Positions 58,209-64,000 of a stretch of DNA of 64,000 nt are shown in pieces (the first letter of the stretch is position 1; every line of letters begins with the position of its first letter). Below the pieces are notes generated by a model. That model was not told where the DNA came from and did not search any database. It saw only the letters and a list, made by a program, of their open reading frames with translations. The position numbers and the translations under genes are program-made. Source of the DNA: Ammopiptanthus mongolicus (lineage: Eukaryota > Streptophyta > Magnoliopsida > Fabales > Fabaceae); contig CM077348.1 in the NCBI GenBank assembly GCA_039655645.1, positions 66,130,542-66,194,541 on the forward strand, read 5' to 3'.

Positions 58209-59283
58209 CTGGATGAGCATAGGACTAGCTATGTCTCGGTAATTTATTAAAAGACTCGAGATCCTAAATCTATGTTTTGAAAACCGTGTTTGAAATTAAA
58301 AAGTGATTTTTGGAAAACGTGTTGCTTTTCAAAAAAAAGTTAAGTTTCCTTTTTTAAAAGTATGTTCCTTGAAAAGAAAAAGTGGTTTTGTAGAAAGTCG
58401 TTCAAAACGTATTTCATTTCGGTAAAGCGTTTTAAAAAGACGTGGAGTCTTAGAAAACGGTTTTTGTTTTCAAGAAAGGTGTTTTCATGGAAAAATGTTC
58501 TCTTGATCAAAAAGGTTGTTTTGTTTCAAGAAAACCAAAGTATGTTTTGTTTTCCAAAGTGTTTTGAGAAAATGAAAGCAAAAGAAAAATGATGAACCTT
58601 TGAGATGAACCCGAACCTAGTGGCCGAGACGTCGGGGCTAGTGTTTTGTGAATTGAGCACTCGGACTTCGTGTCCTGTGTTTTTTATTTGCGTGGGCTCA
58701 ATACCTTTTTGAAATGGGTCGTGGACTTTATGTCTCGACATTTGAAAGAATGAACGCAGAGAAATCAGAAAACCTTCTGTGAACGTGCATGAATCGGCAG
58801 ACGTGCCATTTGGAACCGAGCTACAACTTTCGTAGTTGAGAATTCAGCCAGTTAAGACCACTGAGTCTATACGGGCATTCTGTTTTTGATATCCCACAAG
58901 TGGCCGGTGGCGTAGCAACCCCGTGCCATGGTAAATCGGCTGCCAAACAAGAATGAACTCGATCAGAGACTGGAGTATTCATGGCATGGTGAGACGTGGT
59001 ACCCTAGAACAATTGGAGTTCGGACCCAAATACAGAGGCCGACTCATGAGAACAATTGTGTTACGGGTGTTACTACGGCCTATCGCTCGATGTTGGGAAG
59101 TTAGAATCTCTAGAGTACATGAATTAGAAAGATGATATTGAAGTCTCATGCATTATTAAAACTGATGATAGTTTCTGGGACGTTGTGCTGTACTATATAA
59201 ATACCTGTTCATATAATTGTTTTTATGTTGTTTGTCGCCTGTGCGACTATCGTGATAACTTTATATGAGTATCTCACCTTTGC

Positions 59284-59329
59284 CTGTACATGTTGGACAC
59301 CTTGTTGTGTTTTTGGAACATATGTACAG
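59284..59329 (+). promoter_or_regulatory. Conserved LTR stem-loop (copy 4)
   Basis: CTGTACATGT (59284-59293) and ATGTACAG (59322-59329) give an 8-bp stem; two bases differ from the longer stems of the other copies. Confidence 0.55.
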
Positions 59330-59760
59330 ATGTTGATCATAAGTCCCCGCGGAGACATGAGGACTCGGACGATGGAAACTTTTGAAGGAGCCGACGTTGG
59401 GTTGTACCCCCATGGCTACTTTTAGCCGACCAGCTTAGGAGTCTTTTGTCTTTGAGCAGTCTTATATTATATTACTGCACACATGTTGAATTATTTTTAA
59501 GCCTGTAATATGTTATACATTAGACCAGGTTTTACATTATGTTTATGTTTTTATGAACAGTGAATATCAATGTGTGATATGAAATTTATTTCTTCGTCTT
59601 GAGTTGTTTGCCTATGCATGCAGAAAATTTTTAGAACCGCATTTTTGAACGTAGCTACTTAATTAAAGTATTTTCCGAAAGCAACCAGCGTTTTATTTTC
59701 TTGTTTTATTCCGCATTAGAGTCCGTGTATGTAGCACCCGTGAGGGGGATGTTACATTAG

Positions 59761-59772
59761 TGGTATCAGAGC
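59761..59772 (+). promoter_or_regulatory. Primer-binding site, initiator-Met tRNA, perfect
   Basis: TGGTATCAGAGC four bases after the 5' LTR. Confidence 0.95.
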
Positions 59773-59932
59773 TGGTAGAGTCTTTCGGGAATCCTTGGGA
59801 AGTGAGTCTGTTATGTTTATGTTGTGTGAACCTTGTTTGAATTGTTTCTCTGTTGAAGCAATGTGTGTTGACACACTAGTTTTGATTTATGTTTCCTTAT
59901 TAAGGTATGTTTGGTTTGCCTTGTAGGGAGAC

Positions 59933-60484
59933 ATGAATCTAAGAGGTGGTCGTGGTGGAGGTCGTGGCACTACTGACAACAATGCTGATGACAACAACAT
60001 GAATCAGGCTATCCAGGCCATGGCTGATATAGCAGCTGCTGTTGCTCAACAGACAGCAACGATGGCTCAGCAGAATCAACAAAACCAACAAAAAGCTGAT
60101 CTTTCTGCTGGTGCTAGAGGGTTAGTCGATTTTCGGCGTCGTGATCCTCCACAATTTCACGGGGACTATGACCCGGAAAAGGCTGACCTGTGGCTGCAAG
60201 AAATATAGAAGATTTTTGATGTTCTACACTGCCCCGAAGAAGTGAAGGTGGACTATGCCACATTCCTATTCCTGGGTGATGCAGAGTATTGGTGGGGAGG
60301 AACCAGACAACTGCTGGAAGCCAACAACCAAGGCATCACTTGGGGAGTATTTCGCACCAAGTTTCTGGACAAGTACTTTTCCCAAAGTGCCAGAACGGAG
60401 AAAGAGCAGGAATTTCTGAAGCTGCAGCAGAGGGATATGACTGTCGGGGAATATGCGGCGAAGTTTGAATCACTCGCCAAATAT
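59933..60484 (+). pseudogene. Gypsy gag, first part (split by a solo LTR)
   Basis: It starts MNLRGGRGGGRGTTDNN and has a Gln/Ala-rich stretch (AAAVAQQTATMAQQNQQ) followed by the capsid domain. Landmarks are DPPQFHGDYDPEKADLWLQE, YATFLFLGDAEYWWGG, FRTKFLDKYFPQ-like FRTKFLDKYFSQSART and EYAAKFESLAKY. A TAG at 60206-60208 stands where a Glu codon is expected. It is cut after AAATAT by a SIRE-like LTR; the next codons (TTC CGC, FR) are at 61981. Confidence 0.88.
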
Positions 60485-60865
60485 TGAAATAGACAGATGC
60501 AAACACTAGAAGGGGGTTGAATGGTGTTTGACAAATTTATGCGGAATTTAGAAACTTTTTCGCAAGCAAAGACGGGTTATAATAGACGAGTAAACACAGA
60601 CAGGTCAATTAGACTGATAACTCGTCTGTAGGTTTTCACAGAAAACACACAATCATGCAAGATAAAAAAAAGGTTTGATAAACACAATTATAAACCCCTT
60701 TAGTTAGATGATAGTTAAGACAAATAATCAAACTAAAGAGTTAAGGGAAAGAGAGATCACTCAGCAGGTTTTATCCTGGTTCACCCCTTAACAATGAGGG
60801 TACGTCCAGTCCTTGACAGCACCAAGTTTTCTCACTATAACTGATTTAGGTTACAGAACAGACAA

Positions 60866-61020
60866 GTATTATTTTCACACCTAGCCTCTTCAGGCTCCAG
60901 ACGAGTATTGTTTTCACACCTAGCCTCTCCAGGCTCCAGACGAGTATTGTTTTCACACCTAGCCTTTCCAGGCTCCAGACAAGTATTATTTGCACACTTA
61001 GCCTCTTCAGCCTCAGACGG
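60866..61020. repeat. 39-bp tandem repeat, four copies
   Basis: Unit beginning GTATTGTTTTCACACCTAGC and ending CAGGCTCCAGACGA; the fourth copy has diverged. Inside the solo LTR. Confidence 0.9.
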
Positions 61021-61671
61021 GTTTGTTTGAGAGAAGTTGTAAAAAGATTACAATTTGCAAGTCTTTCATAAGCACTCAGAAGAGTGTATTAAATGTGAAG
61101 CTCTAAAAGACTGCGTAATAACTTCAAATGATTGAAGAATAAATAATGAAAGAATGAAGATATAAATGTACAGAGTAATTGCTCTTTGATTGCTTTGATC
61201 GTTCTCTACACTACTGGAATCTTCAAAGTCTTCTTCATTAAATAGGCTTCAAAATTTTAAAGCCGTTAGACACAAAGTCTGAAGGCTTAGCTTCTTGTAG
61301 ATCTTCAATAGATGCAATAGAGTCGTTCTGATCAGCCATTAAAGCATAGGGAACTTCGCTTGTTCTCTTTCATCAGAGTGATACAGACTTCTGATATACC
61401 TTTGGTCTCAGCAGGTCTGTATACATGCTTTTTGTTTGCAGAGGGAAGACTTTCCCTTTTGGTGTAAGATGCAGTTGTGTTTAGACAAAGCACTTTGTTG
61501 AAGTTTCTTATCAGAGTCGAGACAGCTTTTATCTAATGTATTATTCAACGTTAGTTACTAGACGGATGAGTAGCTTCATTAGACGGGTTGCCTCTTTAAC
61601 AAAGAGATGACGTCAGTTGCAAAGTCTTTTAGACGGGTGAGTCTTCCTTTGATCAGACGGTTGCAGACTTC

Positions 61672-61831
61672 ATTAGACGAGTGAACTTCTCTTAGTTCAG
61701 ACGAGTGAACCTTGGCTAGTTCAGACGAGTGAACTTATCTCAGTTCAGACGAGTGAACTTTAGTTAGTTCAGACGTGTGAACTTAAGTTAGTTCAGACGG
61801 GTGAACTTATCTAAGTTCAGACGAGTGAACA
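61672..61831. repeat. 24-bp tandem repeat, six full copies plus a partial
   Basis: Unit TTCAGACGAGTGAACTTATC plus four bases, with starts at 61672, 61696, 61720, 61744, 61768, 61792 and 61816. There are no spacers, so it is a minisatellite. The word AGACGAGTGAAC also occurs singly elsewhere in the LTR. Confidence 0.93.
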
Positions 61832-61980
61832 GTTCATATAGACACTTAATGTTATAATCTGCACACTAAGTAGACAAGTTAAATACCACAAACGGGTTCA
61901 ATTAAATCATTGAATAACTATTTTAATCTCATCAAAACTAAGGTAAATGCACATCAGACATTTGGAGACTCAACAAATAT

Positions 61981-62247
61981 TTCCGCTTTTTCCAAGCTCA
62001 GCCTGACGAGGACTGGAAATGCGAGAGGTTTGAAGGCGGTCTGCGCTTCGAGATCAAGGAGTCGGTGTTACCACTGGAGATCCGTACCTTCCAAGCTCTG
62101 GTGGAGAAGTGCAGAAAAGTGGAAAAGATGAGAAGCGGAAGGGAGAACAAGGGTACTGCAGGAGGACCGTCTAGGTCAAGGAACCCGAACCAGTACCAGC
62201 ACCAGAAAGGGAAGCAGTTCCAAAAGAAGCCATATTCTTGACCTTAA
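61981..62247 (+). pseudogene. Gypsy gag, second part
   Basis: It continues FRFFQAQPDEDWKCERFEGG, LRFEIKESVLPLEIRTFQAL and a basic, Gln-rich segment. A TGA at 62239-62241 and a TAA at 62245-62247 follow PYS, each consistent with a C-to-T change in a sense codon. The frame itself continues into the zinc knuckles. Confidence 0.88.
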
Positions 62248-64000
62248 AGGAATAGTCAGAAACAACAATCCTATCGTCCTGTCGCTTCTACTTACGGTGG
62301 AGAGAGCAGAAATGACCAGAACCAGGGCAGAGTCCAGAGATGTTTCAAGTGTGGGCAACCCGGACACCCAGCTGATAGCTGCAAGCTGAAAGGAGTTCTA
62401 TGTTTCTCATGCGGAGAGATAGGACATTTTGCGAGGGAATGCCCTACACCAAAGCCCGAGCCGACTGTCAACAACATGTGGACTGCTAGACCCACAGCAA
62501 GGGGAAGGGTTTATACCATGAGTGGCGCTGATGCCTCCAAATCTGATGAACTCATACAAGGTAGTTGCATCATAGCTGGTAATCTCCTAACTGTACTATT
62601 TGATTCGGGTGCGACACATTCATTTATCTCTTTGAATTGTGTGAGACAATTAGAGTTGCCTATTTCTTCGCTGTCTTTTGATTTGATTGTCACAACTCCA
62701 ACTGCTAAGCTGGTTACTGTTAATACAGTATGTTTGAATTGTCCTGTTACTGTTCATGATAGGAACTTTCTTGTTGACTTAAAATGTTTGCCTTTGACTC
62801 AATTAGATGTGATCCTAGGCATGGATTGGTTATCTTCCAACCATATCCTTTTAGACTGTACACATAGAACCTTAGTTTTTCCTGACCCTGAGATTTCTGG
62901 ATTTATTACTGCCAACCAAGTAAGAGCTTCTTTGAAAGAAGGAGATCAGGGATACATGCTTCTATCCTGTTTAGAAATCGAGAGGGACGTCGTCTTGAGC
63001 GATGTGCCGATTGTGAAAGATTTTCCAGAGGACGTACCAGGTTTGCCACCTGCGAGGGACATCGAATTTGCGATCGACTTAGTTCCAGGATCCGGTCCGA
63101 TCTCTATAGCTCCTTATAGGATGTCACCTACGGAGTTAGCCGAGCTGAAGACTCAACTAGAGGATTTGATGTCCAAGCGGTTTGTGAGGCCAAGTGTGTC
63201 CCCGTGGGGAGCACCACTGTTGTTGGTGAAGAAGAAGGACGGGAGTTCAAGACTCTGTATGGATTACCTTCAACTCAACAAGATAACAATCAAGAACAAG
63301 TATCCTCTACCCCGCATAGATGACTTGATGGATCAACTTCAAGGAGCCGATGTCTTTTCAAAGATAAATCTGAGATCCGGTTATCACCAGATCAGAGTAA
63401 AGAACGAGGACGTACCCAAGACTGCTTTCAAGACTCGTTATGGTTACTATGAGTACCTCATGATGCCTTTCGGAGTGACGAACGCGCCTGCTATCTTCAT
63501 GGACTATATGAATAGGATTTTTCGTCCGTTTTTGGATCAGTTCGTTGTCGTGTTTATCGATGATATTCTCATCTACTCGAAAAGTCTCGAGGAGCATGAG
63601 GAACATCTACGGAAAGTTTTACAAATCCTTCACAAGGAGAAGTTGTACGCAAAGCTACCCAAATGTGAATTTTGGCTGGATGAAGTCAAATTCTTAGGAC
63701 ATGTGATTTCGAAGGAAAGAATTGCTGTCGATCCTACGAAAGTAGAAGCAGTACTTCTGTGGGAGAGTCCCAAGACTGTGACAGAAATCCTTAGTTTCGT
63801 TGGACTAGCTGGTTACTGCAGAAGATTCATCGAAGGTTTTTCAAAGATTGTTGCTCCGTTGACTCAACTTACGAGGAAGGACCAACCGTTTATGTGGACT
63901 GACAAATGTGAGGAGAGTTTTCAGACGATGAAGGAACGTTTGACAACCTCACCAGTGTTAATACTACCTAAGCCAGGCGAACCGTATGAAGTTTTGTGGA
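62248..64000 (+). pseudogene. Gypsy zinc knuckles, protease and reverse transcriptase (runs off the window)
   Basis: The frame is open from 62248 to the window end. Two CX2CX4HX4C knuckles occur (CFKCGQPGHPADSC at 62341, CFSCGEIGHFAREC at 62401). The protease has active site DSGATHSFI (62602) and VILGMDWLSSNH. The RT has SPWGAPLLLVKKKDGS, then CMDYLQLNKITIKN where DYRQLN is usual. FSKINLRSGYHQ has Asn (AAT at 63367-63369) in place of the first catalytic Asp. PFGVTNAPAIFMDYMN and an intact FIDDILIYSK (63553 onwards) follow. The thumb region runs to PVLILPKPGEPYEV at the edge. The same subfamily provides the protease scrap at 7087-7361. The rest of pol and the 3' LTR lie beyond the window. Confidence 0.92.

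Larger units (their letters stand above)
56514..59756 (+). mobile_element. 5' LTR of right-hand gypsy element, 3243 bp
   Basis: Starts TGTAACACCCCGATTTTC after AGCTT, ends GGGGGATGTTACA, followed at once by TTAG and a perfect primer-binding site. It shares the U3 block (56600-56750) with the other LTRs. It also carries a TC/TA microsatellite (58125-58206) and the stem-loop at 59284-59329. The element's 3' half and 3' LTR are beyond the window. No gene inside. Confidence 0.93.
60485..61975 (-). mobile_element. SIRE/Maximus-like copia solo LTR, minus orientation, duplication AATAT
   Basis: The ends are TGAAATAG on the left and CTCAACA on the right, flanked by AATAT at 60480-60484 and 61976-61980. 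Excision restores the gag frame exactly (ESLAKYFRFF). On the minus strand it starts TGTTGAGTCTCC, then TTTTGATGAG and AGTGTGCAG, like the copia LTR at 55657. It contains two tandem arrays. No genes. Confidence 0.8.

Noticed and set aside
61672..61831. Regular 24-bp repeats resembling a CRISPR array
   Set aside because: There are no spacers; the units are contiguous, as in a minisatellite, and the context is a plant LTR.

Overview
The window is plant nuclear DNA, almost entirely transposable elements. The TE types are plant types: Ty3/gypsy elements with very long LTRs and a Tekay/Del-like chromovirus polyprotein, a CACTA (En/Spm) transposon, Athila/Tat-like gypsy pieces, Ty1/copia pieces including SIRE/Maximus-like LTRs, and a 5S-RNA-bearing Cassandra-like insert. 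The only recognisable host gene is a KORRIGAN-type (GH9) endoglucanase. A eudicot, probably a legume, fits best; the species is not identifiable by eye.

Layout. 1-7086 is a plus-strand gypsy LTR whose start lies before the window. It carries a 5S-rRNA-like insert (about 1814-2130) and a minus-strand solo LTR (2299-5899, duplication GTAAG). A protease scrap follows (7087-7361), cut by a partial minus-strand LTR (7362-9179). 9180-19908 holds a three-LTR structure: a truncated LTR joined to a 3' internal end, then LTR, decayed interior and LTR. From 19909 to 44924 there is a four-deep nest. A plus-strand LTR contains a minus-strand solo LTR (19969-43327, duplication GTTTT). That contains a full gypsy element (21727-41230). 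Its 5' LTR contains a 7.75-kb CACTA element (23264-31016, duplication ATA). 44925-45275 is a GC-rich ORF remnant. 45276-48559 is another minus-strand LTR, and 48771-49700 an Athila-like integrase fragment. 49706-52291 is the tail and probable LTR of another gypsy element, and 52325-53250 holds copia remnants. The C-terminal 390 codons of the GH9 gene occupy 53581-55150. A SIRE-like LTR (55657-56513) is cut by the 5' end of a second long-LTR gypsy element (56514 to the window end), whose gag is in turn split by a SIRE-like solo LTR (60485-61975).

No element here looks able to move by itself. The full gypsy element has lost its reverse transcriptase FIDD box and the first integrase aspartate. 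The second gypsy element has Asn for the first RT aspartate. The CACTA transposase has two in-frame stops, and its partner gene has two stops and a one-base homopolymer shift. Many lesions are C-to-T or G-to-A changes, as expected when methylated, silenced repeats decay. The nesting gives a clear order of insertion events, and the empty CACTA target site is preserved in the sister LTR.

The most unusual signals are the 5S-like module inside an LTR, a 10-bp inverted repeat with a 25-nt loop kept at the same place in several LTRs, arrays of short CG-containing palindromes whose core differs between LTR subfamilies, and the CACTA gene joining a transposase-like region to a Ulp1-type protease domain.
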